Assembly (NCBI GenBank): GCA_000442125.1
Contig: KE546971.1
Coordinates: forward strand, 560,583 to 624,582
DNA: 64,000 nucleotides
Source of the DNA: Opeltia flavorubescens
Lineage: Eukaryota > Ascomycota > Lecanoromycetes > Teloschistales > Teloschistaceae
Direction of reading: 5' to 3'
Positions 21,739 through 32,261 of the stretch are shown piece by piece. The position numbers and the translations under genes were made by a program. The notes under the pieces are model-generated. The model did not search any database, was not told where the DNA came from, and saw nothing but the letters and a program-made list of their open reading frames with translations. Each line of letters begins with the position of its first letter. The first letter of the stretch is position 1.

Positions 21739-22486
21739 TCACTCCGACTGACCAAAACCACCTTTACTATCCTCCGTTCTCTTCATCCTCAGCTTCTCAT
21801 TGCCAAGTGGTTGTGGCTTCCCACCAAGCGGCGTTGGTTTCCCACCATCCTGATTCTTCCCGCCACCATCAACCGCTGAGACGTACGGCGACGATACCCA
21901 TCGAGGAATCCATCTTCTTGCCAGAGTACGAGAAGAGCTCAACAACCTCTTACGAAGTGGTTGGGGCTTCCCACCATTCTGACCTTTCCAAGTATGTTGA
22001 TCGAGTCCCGAAGGAGCAGGAGAAGCCACCCAGCGAGGGATCATCCATCTTTTACTATTGATGCAATCTACACAACCACTAGCAGGCATGGGCGTACCAC
22101 CATTAACATCTTCACTATGACCCCAATTATGTCCTCGCTCTTCTACTCTTGCGTCTTCCTCCACGGGACTGTTATCCCAAGCAGTACCGCGTTCTTCCAC
22201 CCTCAAATCAATGACAGACAGTGCATCGGACCGTGTACCGAGATCTCGGCTCCAACCGCTGGGATCTGTACTGGCTGCGGTGCCGTGGCATGAAGCACAG
22301 TTCACGGTATCGACGCGGGTTCGGATCTATCACGATTTCCCTTAGTCAAAAAAGGAGAACAAGAAATTAATCAACAGCATTTGTGCAGTTGATATATATA
22401 ATGGAGGTCAAACAAAAACTTAAGATTATACACGGTAAGAAATTGGAATCCCGGCCACCGGCGAGGCGAGCAGCAATAGAGAGCAT
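21739..22486 (-). CDS. Candidate secreted repeat precursor with dibasic sites (KEP-like)
   Basis: I propose two exons (22486-22376 and 22326-21739, intron of 49 bp), 232 residues. Exon 1 ends in a hydrophobic stretch (LPCIILSFCLTSIIYINCTNA) that fits a signal peptide. Exon 2 holds internal duplications: RVEERG followed by Trp at about residues 79-87 and 97-105, then two longer units that each start right after a dibasic pair. Unit one begins KR-WMIPRWVASP (about 129) and unit two RR-WIPRWVSSP (about 174). Both end in GGKPQPL, and a further KR lies near 219. This is the plan of Kex2-processed repeat proteins, which include fungal pheromone and peptide precursors. The donor GTTGAT is weak, exon 2 has no ATG of its own upstream of the repeats, and no related gene is known to me, so the call is tentative. 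Confidence 0.42.
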
Positions 22487-23131
22487 AGGCTCGGAGCGAG
22501 GTCATGGAAAAGCATTGTTCAACGACAATGTTGCCGTACTATGTAAAATTCCTGAGAATTGAAATCTCGAAGGTGCAAGGTGAATGTTCCTCACTGTCTC
22601 GAAGATAAACACAAGGGAAAAGAGATAAACGACGGAGGAGAGTGAGCTTCTGCACAAGACAAGTTAGCACATAGGGAGATTATACATATCGACCATTATA
22701 CGTGCAAGGCAAGCATTCCTGATGCTAACGTTGATACAACATCAAGGCGCCTCGTTTCGCTTGTGCAAGAACATGACTGGCTGTAGTCAGACGTCAATAC
22801 GGTATCTGCAGCTATGGCCTTCTTGGCATGAAGAAGCTCGACTTGGCTTCCGGGTCGGATCTGCCAATCGTAACTGTATCCGAGCTTGCGTCCATTCTTA
22901 GTGCTATCAGTGGTAAGAGGCCTAAGGGGAGTGTATCGATGCAAAGCACTACTTGACCGTTGGAGCAGATGTAGGGTATAGGCTATAGAAGTGTCAATAG
23001 ACATGTGCCCTCCAAGTACATGTCAAAAAAGAAAAGGACTAGAGGGTGAATGGAAGCAATATATCGCAGTGACCGACTAATGTTCGTAACCCATGATAAG
23101 CCTTACCCCAACGCCCAACAGCACCCTCAAC
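22487..23131. other. Intergenic, no gene seen
   Basis: The stretch lies between the 3' end of SPC7 and the start of the repeat precursor candidate, both on the minus strand. It should contain the promoter of the latter. Open frames here are short and without domains. Confidence 0.5.
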
Positions 23132-26100
23132 CTACTTCTTCACCCGTCCCTTCAACCTTTCTTCCAGCCGTCCAACCACCCTCCCCCATGCACCCACCCC
23201 TTCATCTTCCTGCAGCCTCGCATCTAGCCAATCCGCCATTCTCCCCTCCTTCAGCTCCTCCCCATACACAACCCGGACCTTCGAGCTAACAGCCACTTCA
23301 AGCCCCTCCTTCACATCGTCGCCCTCACCACCTCTCGCCTGCACCTGGAACGCTACTTCTAATTTGGTCTGAGTTTGCTGGAGCAGTAATACCGCTTTGA
23401 CCGCCATGACCTCATCCGACATGATCTTTGCTTCCGTGATGTATTGCGTGCCCAGTGAGCGTACCTCCTCTGCGATAGCGAGTGCGGTCAACCAATTTCG
23501 CGATATGAAATTCAAAAGGTCGGAAGTGAGAACCTGAGATTGCTGGAGACATTGCAGTTGAGCGCGGACGATCTGGAGGAAGAAGCGCTTTTCCGTCGTC
23601 AACGGTCTCGGCTGGTATTCATGACTGTCGGCGATGTATGTGAGGCTTATTGGAGAGTTCTCGGACTGATTCGAGGTTGAAGATGCAGAAGATAGGAACG
23701 ATGATGGAGTAAAGTAAAGCTGTAGGGTGTCTTTGTAGGTCATTGTGATAGCTGAACCGGCGGCTGAGATGATTTTCCAGCCGTAGGTCTCTTCGAGGGA
23801 CGTGACGCTTTCTGTGGACAGTCGGTCAGGATGACATATTCAAGCAGAGAAAGATGTAATATTACCTTGAAGAGCCGTCACCTCGGACTTTTTCCATCCA
23901 CGAGACTCCTGGCAAACCCTCTCCGCTTCTTTGATCTCGGCATGGTACTCATCTCGTCGCTCGACGGCGTCCTGAATGCTTTGTTCCTTGACTCGGAGAC
24001 TCTCTCTTAATGCTTTCAGCGAACGCTTCTTCGCTTGAAGGTCGCCGTCAATGGAGTTCAGCTTATCCTTGGCTTGCCGCAGCTCGTCCTGGTCACAACT
24101 GGCGAGCTCATCTGCTTGAACTTGAAGAGTCTGATGCTCATTCTGCAGCCGATCATTTTCCTCCACAAGTCTAGGCAATATTGGTTCAAGCAGCTGCTCT
24201 TGTTGGGAGAGAGCTATGGCATCCTTGTGCATGCCATCCTTGATCTGTACCAAACCCTCTTTGAGGCCATCAACAAGCTTCATACGCCACTCGTACCACA
24301 TTGCCTTACTCAGCAACCTTGATTGGGTCTTGACATTCTTGAATTGGCTGTCCATGAGCGACCTGCTCTGTGGAGATGCAGTCATGTACTCGCGGAAAAG
24401 AGCAGGATTGTCTTCATACGTGTCAGCTTCAATCTCTCGGACAATGCTCCTGCCCTCAGCGATATATTTCTTGAGTTCGCGACATGACTATACAACATTA
24501 GTAGATGCCATCGTAAGTGAGAGGTGGGGACTACTTACATGTTGGTACAACTCCAGCATCGGCACAGTACAAGCTCCAGCAACCACCGAGCTCTCAAGCT
24601 CGCTCTCTGTATTCGCTTGTTCGAGGCTGGCGGGCATCTCCTTAATACTGCTTTCTTGCATGTTGGGAGCTACGGTGAGCCTTCGCTTTGTGGTTGTCAG
24701 CTCCATGAAACGGATACTGGTCATGTTGAGGAAATCTTGAAGATGAATACGATCCTCTCCTTCCGGAGGTTCTGATATGTCTGTCTTTCCAGCTTCGAGC
24801 TTCTGTTCAAACGAAGCAACTGGTTTCACAGTGCTCGAAGGATCAATTGCATCTTTGAAACGATTTTGGCCATGTGGTGTGGTAATAGAACCGCCTTTCA
24901 CAGGAGATGGACCCATAGAAGGGGTATTAATTCTTGCGTTGCCCATTGTCTCAGCAAGGCTAAGTCTAGCTGATCTGACATTGCGACGGGTTGTCTCATT
25001 CTTTGACGGCGGTGCTGGAAGCTTGATCTTCTTGACTGGGCTTCCTTCGCGTCCACGTAGCCTAGTGAGGGTCGTGTCGTCCTCATCATCATCTGCGTCA
25101 AGCTCCGCTGGTCGTTTACCAAGGATACCCTTTGCAGCCCCAACATGCAAGCTCTTACGTGCTTTAGACTTTTTCTTCTGGGGGGTCAAGCTCTCAATCA
25201 TGTCCTTTAGATTTGCCGTTGCATCTTTCTGTTCGTCTGTGTCCTGAGAATCCGCCTCCATTTGAAGGATGCCCCGTCCACTTTGCCTACGTTCGTCATC
25301 GGCACGTTCCTGCTCGATTTCCTGTTCCATGACCCGTGGATCCTCGAAGCGGACTCCAGTAGAGGCTTTTCCCTGGGACCTGAATGACTGTGCCGTTTGG
25401 CCAATGGAACCTCGTCGGTCGAGCAATTCAGTCACGCGAGGAGACCCGAGGCCTTCCTTATCGGCTCCCAGGCCTGATGAGCGGCGGTGGCGGGGTTTCA
25501 AGATTATCTGAGGGGTTGGGGCGCCATGCTTGTCAGTGCCCTTGAATATGGCAGATTCGGTGAATGGCTTAGTAGGCCCGACAGCATCCTCGAGCTCCTT
25601 TTCGAACAGTTTTTTTGGTGATCCAGTCCGTAAAGACACGTTCTTAGATGGTGGAGTCTTACCAGGCGTTGTGGGGCGAGGTCCCACCAAAGGCGTTACT
25701 TGTTTGGAGGGAGTAGAGACCTTTTTAATTGGTGTTGAATGCCGCGACTCTACCTTGGGCGTACTGGATTGTCGTGCCTTCTTAACTGCAGGAACATTGG
25801 TCCGCCCAGCAGACCCTCCAAGGCTGGGACTCCCTGTTTCCGAAGCCCTATTAGTAGAAGGTCTGAAGACAGTGGCATTTCCGTTTGAACCTGTCGCTGC
25901 AGCAGCATTGGTCGGTCCAACATAGAAGGGATCTGCTGGGAATGGTCCTGCTTCTGAACCCGATATTTGTTCCTTCGGGTTCTTTCCCAGAGCTCTTTCA
26001 CTTGTATCTAGTGCCTTTGGGAGGATTGCACCGACAGCTTGAGTAACGTCCATCTCCATTGTCTGATCCTCGGGCGGCTCAGTCCGTTCGGTGATTGATG

Positions 26101-28083
26101 ACAGTATGCCTCCAGCTGCAAACGTGATGTCCATGTCTGTATCGTTTCCAGATGATTCCAAGCTCTCTCTGCGGCTTTGTTGTGATAGAGACGGTGGCTT
26201 ATTGATACTCTGTCTTAATACACCGCCCACCACTGTAGTGAGTTCCATAGTCAGCTCCTCATCCTCGTCGTCGCTATTGTCATGACGAGAGCTCGAAACT
26301 TGTTGAGGCTTCAACCTGACATCGTCACTTTGTATTCCACCAATCGCGGTCGTCAGTTCCATCGTTTCATCGTCGTTTATAGAGCTAGCACCAGACGACC
26401 GGCGACGATTTCCACTAATCCGTCTTTGCCTTCCCACACTCGACCTGCGTCGAGATCCTTCCGGTTGCGGCTGTGTCTTAGAGCTGCTGAACAAGATGGA
26501 GCCAGCTGCTTGAGTAATGTCCATTGTTTCTTCCGCCTCGTCGGTCTTTGCTTGAGCTTGGACGCGTGATCTAAATTCTGGCGAAAAAGGATTGACATTC
26601 TCTTGATCCTGCAAAGCACTCGGATGACCGACAATTCGAGGCACATACTGACCTTTCTTGACCCAAGNCTGGAAGGCGTTCGTAACTTCATCATCTGCCA
26701 TCTCCATCGTGATATCACCATGTTCATCATAATCGATTCCTTGAGTACCTGCTTGCCTCGCCGCCTGCTGAAGTACAGCATCAAGCCGGCCGCTAGAACT
26801 TGTACTCGAACCTCCGCTAGAACGAGCTGAAAGCGCAGACCGAGCCGTTAGGTCATCATTGTCAATGCCAGTCACTGTACTTTCATCTTCCACAATATCT
26901 TTATCATCTGAGTCAGAGGAGTCAATTTCATCCGCAGTGACAAAGGCTTGGTTCCCAGTATCATCGCTATTCACGGAACCGCCACTGACCGGACTGGACG
27001 AAAATTCCTCAGGATTATTGAAATTCATTGGAGGGATTACAGAGCTACGACGACGCTTCTTCTGGTGGATATCGCGTTGGAGAGCTGGCGAAGCCCTCAC
27101 CTGCAATTCCTCAAGCGGCGCTGAGGGGGTAGAAGGTGGCTCTGATGTATCCGAAGTAGGTGCGGAAGAGAGTGACTGGCGCGACGGTGATGTTGCCATA
27201 GCGGTCAGGCCAGATTCTCGCCGTGTAGAATTTCCAGAGGCAGAAGATGTAGTCGAGTCTTCCGGCAACTCTACAACATTCCAAGTATGTAGGGTTGCTT
27301 CTGGTGCAAATGAAACTCTTCGGTTTGCTGAAAACTTCTTAGCATTGTTGCATAGAGCAGGAAGCCATAAGACTTCGAAATGAACTTTTAGAAGTCGCAC
27401 CTAGTGATTTGCGTCGAGCGTCTTTACGCGCAGAAACGGCGTTCTCCAACCGCTCACGCTCCCTTGCTGCTGCTTGCTGTTCTTCTTCAGTCCGCACCGG
27501 AACCAGGCTCGGAGTTTGCGACGAGGATGAGCCAACGGTGACAGCTTGCCGTTGTGGTGAAAGGCTACCAAATGGATTTGGTAAAGCAATTTCTGGAGGC
27601 GCATTGCCATCAGTCCCGTCCGAGGTATCGATTAGAAACCCTTCTTGCACGCTTTTTTTGCCCTTTTCTGGTGAACCTTTTCGCGGCGACTTCTGTGGTG
27701 ATACTTGATGTTTCCGCGCATTTCGATGTGGCGGTATCTGCTTTGGAGGCGATAGCGGTATTGTCGGCTTTAGTATTGACTTCACGAAGGTTGCAGTCGT
27801 AGCCTACAAATTTGGGTCAGCCACGGTGAGGATTGTATACGCAGTCAAGGATATATACCTCTCTGCGATTTCCACTCGCTTCCTGCAAAGCATCCAGTCC
27901 CCCCGGACCTATGCTCTTGCTCCGTGATTTCTTGCTGGCTCCTTTGATCGCGGTTGATAGCCCAGCAGCATCAATGGTAGCATTTTCCTTATTTGTAATC
28001 TCGGAAGTTGGCATATACCCAATCGACTTGCGAGACTGTGGGCGCTGCGTCCTCGTCTTCGGGCTCTCCATGGTCGCCGCCAT
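23132..28083 (-). CDS. SPC7: Kinetochore scaffold SPC7 / KNL1
   Basis: Five exons: 28083-27859, 27803-27401, 27327-24539, 24487-23866 and 23811-23132, with introns of 51-73 bp, 1572 residues. KNL1 is the outer-kinetochore scaffold of the KMN network; it recruits Bub1/Bub3 and PP1 and binds microtubules. The PP1-docking pair is present, SILK at about residues 84-87 and RVSF at 213-216 within SLANRRVSFAPEATLHTW. MELT-type phospho-motifs follow, each with a hydrophobic-Gly tail, for example MDITQAAGSILF, MELTTAIGGIQ, MELTTVVGGVL and MDITFAAGGILS. Exons 3-4 encode LQDFLNMTSIRFMELTTTKR and then a long coiled coil. Exon 5 forms the C-terminal RWD region (SVTSLEETYGWKI) that contacts Mis12. The base n at 26668 leaves one residue unknown. 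The gene diverges from the S11 gene with only 218 bp between start codons. Confidence 0.96.
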
Positions 28084-28301
28084 GTATCGTAGCAGACCGA
28101 GGCGCTGTGGTTGATGTTGTCGTTTATAGGAAATCGGACTAGCTCAAAACGCGGAAGTAAACAATGCTGACATAATACGGCCTCGTGCTGACGCCAAGAG
28201 GCGGGTAGTCCTTAGCCGAGAAGCGAAGAAGCTTGGCTGCACACACTTTCGCAGGAAGTTTGATATTCGAGTCACGACAATTGAATCCAGCAACCGCGAT
28301 C

Positions 28302-28928
28302 ATGGCGACCGAGCTGACAGTACAGTCAGAGCGCGCCTATCAAAAACAGCCTCACATCTTTGCCAACGCCAAGTCTAAGAGAGTCAAGAGCAAAAGCACA
28401 AAAGTTGGGAAGGGTGGACGAAGATGGTATAAGGATGTCGGACTGGGCTTTAGAACACCAAAAACCGCTATCGAAGGGTCTTACATCGGTACGAATGGCT
28501 CATGATTGGGATGAAAAGATCTACTATGTAGCACATCACTAATCTACTGTATCACAGACAAGAAATGCCCTTTCACTGGCATGGTCTCAATCCGTGGCCG
28601 TATCCTCACAGGCACCGTCGTCTCGACCAAAATGCACCGCACCCTCATCATCCGCCGCGAATACCTCCACTTTGTCCCCAAATACGCAAGATATGAAAAG
28701 CGACATAAAAATCTAGCGGCGCACGTATCACCGGCGTTTCGTGTGGAGGAAGGTGATCAGGTTACAGTTGGGCAATGTCGACCTTTGAGCAAGACGGTAA
28801 GCGAGCACAAGTGGTACTGTACCAAATGGGTTCGATTACTGATTGAAGAAAATTGACAGGTCCGTTTCAATGTTCTACGGGTGCTTCCTCGGACTGGCAA
28901 GGCGGTCAAGGCGTTCAGCAAGTTCTAA
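28302..28928 (+). CDS. 40S ribosomal protein S11 (uS17)
   Basis: Three exons (28302-28488, 28558-28796, 28860-28928; introns of 69 and 63 bp) give 164 residues, close to the usual eukaryotic length. The protein is basic, with the family blocks [65 protein letters not shown] and the end VKAFSKF. It is a primary 18S rRNA-binding protein of the small subunit body, also present in the SSU processome. The second intron lies inside the conserved PLSKTVRFNVL block and the splice restores it exactly. The leader is short and pyrimidine-rich, and the gene shares a compact divergent promoter with SPC7. Confidence 0.97.
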
Positions 28929-29372
28929 GCATCTGGTGCAATGCTGGTAGCACATGTTACACGGAGCCTCTGGACATCGGCATTGAAAGATAGTCTAGCT
29001 TTCTGATTGAATTTGATTTCGTGCCAACATATCAGAGGATTGCGATAAACATTTGGACTTGCTTACTGGGTCTCAGCCGATTCCCGTCTGTGGAAAGCGT
29101 ATTTCTCATGAATGACATACAATCCGGAGAAAAAGGCACTTCCATTTGGGTTCGCATTGCCCAATCTGCTCCCCCATGACATAATTCCTTTCGAATTGTT
29201 AACATTATGTTACGTCCACAAACATTCGTAGTATCGATCTGCCATATTCCTCACAGTTGTTTCCATTTTCACACTATCTGCTTCACGAATGCCCTCGATA
29301 CATCTTTCTCGTAATAATCTTGCTCAAAAACACCCCATTTCAACAAATCATCCTCCCGTCTCAACCACTTTG
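28929..29372. other. Convergent intergenic region
   Basis: 3' flanks of the S11 gene (plus) and of the DUF7587-like gene (minus). No coding signal is seen. Confidence 0.5.
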
Positions 29373-31061
29373 TCAGTCTATCAATACATGTTTAAAATAC
29401 AATGGTGATTGGTCTTTAGAACCTATAATCATCCCACGGTGTTGGTCAGATCCTGCGTGGTCAAGATGTTTGGCACCGAAGGCCGCCTTCTCTACCTCTG
29501 CCATGAAGTGCAACAGCCATTCGTGACCATCACAATGGCCTTGGACCGTGAAGTCCGCATCATACTGTGGTATTGCGTCGCTCGAGTCATGCTCTTCTTT
29601 GATTATCGCGACAGAGCTGAAGTCTTTTGGCGTTCTTGAATACGTCTTGTTGAGTCCTTGCACGAAAGCGTCGTTTGACATCCAATTTTTGTATTCAGGA
29701 AACCTCCAGTCCGCAAGAATTGTTGTACCGATATACTCAACGTACCGTCCAGGAATGCCCAGTGAGAGAAGAAGGCCGCCAAACATAACCCCATCGTCGT
29801 ATGTGAGCCTTCTGTTCACAGCTGATGACATAGCCTCCCTTGCCTTACGGGTGTTTTTTGCTGCCTTGATGGCCTCGATGTGGAAGGGCGCTGGCACTCG
29901 CGACATAAGTCGGAGAAGTTCATCTAGAGACAAGACGCAAAGGACAGATGTAGAGGGGATAGCTCCATACACTACAACAAATTAGACGAAACCTCGTACC
30001 TTGATAGGATTGTTGGCTGCTTACCAACCCACTCGCCGAAGGCCCTCCGTGAATGAATTCCCACATCAAGAACCCAAACTGCCCTCGCCGAGTACGAGAT
30101 CCGAGAAAAATTAATGACAGCGACATTCCAGTCAGTATTACCTTCCCGCCGAGCTTGTCGGCTACGGCGAATAGCGTGTACGATAACACGCAGTAGGTTC
30201 TGACTCACACTTATGAACGGAGTTGCTCCCCTATGATTTCTCCCAAGGTGCCGTTCCAAATCTTGGAGGTAAATATCTTCACCAGGGGGCCCGGGTATGT
30301 TCGCGGGATCAATTTCAACAAAGCTGCCTGCCACAAATCCATCAATGCCATTAAGACCTTGGCTTTGAGGATTGAAGGCTTGCAAGAGATTAGCTAGCTC
30401 CATTGGGGCTTGAGAAGAACTTACCACGAAAAGCGATTGGTGGCACGGGTATATGAGTGGAAATTTGTCTTTTGCGTTTCCCAGTAGACGGGGGGGTTAG
30501 TAAACCAATTCCTGCATCAGCTCTTTTCACATGTGCGCGAGTTCGCGATATATCCTCGTCGTCTGTCTCAAGTTCATCAGAATTCCAGTCCACGTCGTCA
30601 TTCTTTGATGAGACTATTGAAGAAGACGTGTACCGCTTTTTTCGCGGCGTAGACGTCGACCCGTCAACGTAGGAAGGCGCTCTGATTCGGAGGTCAATGA
30701 TAATACTAGATGCCTTTCGTTCAAGTTCTGCTTGAATGCGTCTGGTCGTTGGTCGGTTCCACCAAACGTAGTATCGTGACGCATTCGCATTGTAAGCTTT
30801 CATAGATTCCCACGATGATCTTCGGGGTTTTGGTAAGCGTTTGTATTGCTTTGCGAAGAATGCGCTGAAGACTTTCCACAGATCGTTAGAGTCATTCTCA
30901 TAATAACGATTCAGAAGATAGAGAATTTGCTTCTCCTTTCTGGACCAGCGGTGCCTTCGTGGGCGAGGAATATAATCTCGCCCAACATCTGGTAATCGGC
31001 CATCTTCAGTGTACAGGGATTCAAGAGCGGGGACTTTGACATGCAGAAAGTGCTGATACAT
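29373..31061 (-). CDS. Myb/SANT-like plus DUF7587-like fungal protein
   Basis: Three exons (31061-30425, 30378-30025, 29971-29373; introns of 46 and 53 bp) give 529 residues. Near the N-terminus, HRWSRKEKQILYLLNRYYEN resembles a SANT/Myb-like helix bundle. An acidic Ser-rich linker follows (about residues 150-200). The central domain starts at PPIAFRAFNPQSQGLNG and holds GFVAGSF, ATPFISVSQNLLRVI and GEWVVYGAIP. These blocks match my memory of the fungal DUF7587 domain, a lineage-expanded module often found behind a DNA-binding-like N-terminus. The C-terminal 180 residues are not recognised. The first intron is short but has a GTAAGT donor, a GCTAAT branch-like site and rejoins the domain start exactly. 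The function is unknown; a regulatory or conflict-related role is inference from domain arrangement alone. Confidence 0.75.
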
Positions 31062-31908
31062 TCTGGTACGGTAATCTACAAGAAGAAATCCAGATACATA
31101 GGCTTCTACACGTGAACGATCGATTGAAAGAGAGATAATACAAGGCTTTTACTTGCTCCGAAGAAAGGTCCGACGTGCCATTGTACTGAGCGAAAGCCTT
31201 GAAGAAGTGAGGTGTTGAAATCTGAGCTCACTCAGGTGAGGTTTTGGATTACTCGCCAACAGGTATTTGTCTGACGCTGAATGAGAGTGAGCGAATCAAT
31301 TGCGCGATACTCTGTACATTCTTCGCCTCACATTACTTCCATCGCGTTACTCTTCGGATTCTCATTGGAACAAATCGCGATATCAATCGCCAATTCGCTC
31401 GCATGCTACCATCTCACTGACGAGCAAGATGGATGCAAGTAAGAAGACATACTTAACCTTTCTCGAAGGTGAATGAAGACATAGAAAATACAATGCCGTC
31501 AATCTTCATAGACGACAGCGATGACAACGATGACAACTCTCAAGTTGGGATGTATCTCTCCGTCCGTGGGTAATGAACCCTCGGAACCAAGGGCAGCCAT
31601 ATTGGATGGGTTGACTGTCTCTTGCGAATATCACTACTTGGAATGAGTGCTAACATTTATGATTATGATTGGGCCCAAGTACGACAGACGTAGGTGGAAC
31701 GCTTGATAAGTGTATTAAGTCAATGTTCTTTGAGCAGTATACAACTGCAATATTGGACATATTGCAAATGCTGAGACGATGGAATAAAGTTGGTGGCAGA
31801 CTGGCAATGCGGTGATTAGCGTCGCCGCGTCGTACCCAAACAGGCACGCAATTTGAAAAGCTGGTTTCAAGCATTCTCAAAAGGCTTACACTACATTCAT
31901 AGTCCATT
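31062..31908. promoter_or_regulatory. Divergent intergenic region, DUF7587-like gene / NatC LSm-like gene
   Basis: Between outward-facing start codons. A short acidic open frame at 31493-31573 (MPSIFIDDSDDNDDN...) ends soon and does not splice in frame to the LSm-like gene by any good donor. It may be leader sequence. Confidence 0.45.
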
Positions 31909-32261
31909 ATGGATAATCAAAAAGCTCAAGAGTATCTTGGAACCCTGCTCGGCAAGCAGCTACGAGTGCATACTACAGATTCTCGAATGTTTGTTGGAGA
32001 GTTCAAGTGCACGGACAATGTATGTCCTTTATACATATAGGTTCTTGCCACCAATTCACAATTACCTAGGAGTGCAACGTCATTCTATCAATGGCATATG
32101 AGCATCGTTTGTCGCTCTCAAATCCAATATCCACTACGAGACCAAAGGAAGGACTGGTGCTGCCCGAGGACTCCCTCAAAGGAGCCACAGCTCGGCGATT
32201 TCTTGGCTTGATCGTAGTCCCTGGACAACATATTACCAAAATCGAAGTCGAAGACCGTTGA
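31909..32261 (+). CDS. NAA38: NatC auxiliary subunit, LSm-like (NAA38/Mak31 family)
   Basis: A two-exon gene (31909-32019 and 32070-32261, intron of 50 bp with GTATGT donor and CCTAG acceptor) encoding 100 residues. The first exon carries AQEYLGTLLGKQLRVHTTDS and FVGEFKCTDN, which form LSm motif 1. The second continues ECNVILSMAYEH and ends with ARRFLGLIVVPGQHITKIEV, LSm motif 2 in the variant typical of NAA38 (LSMD1). An insert of about 25 residues with LVLPEDSLKGAT lies between the strands. NAA38 is the small subunit of the NatC N-terminal acetyltransferase, working with NAA30 and NAA35 at the ribosome. Both exons are shorter than usual open-frame cut-offs, which makes the gene easy to miss. 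The ATG in CCATTATGGATAATC is the first that opens this frame; an extra 5' exon cannot be excluded. Confidence 0.88.

Noticed and set aside
22273-22305. CASCH in the repeat precursor candidate, which matches the c-type haem motif CxxCH
   Set aside because: It is a single short match in a repeat-rich protein, without any other cytochrome feature. It is most likely chance.
30390-31061. Reading the DUF7587-like locus as two separate genes (223 codons, then a frame from 30403)
   Set aside because: A 46-bp intron with good signals joins the frames and rebuilds the start of the DUF domain, so one gene is the better model.
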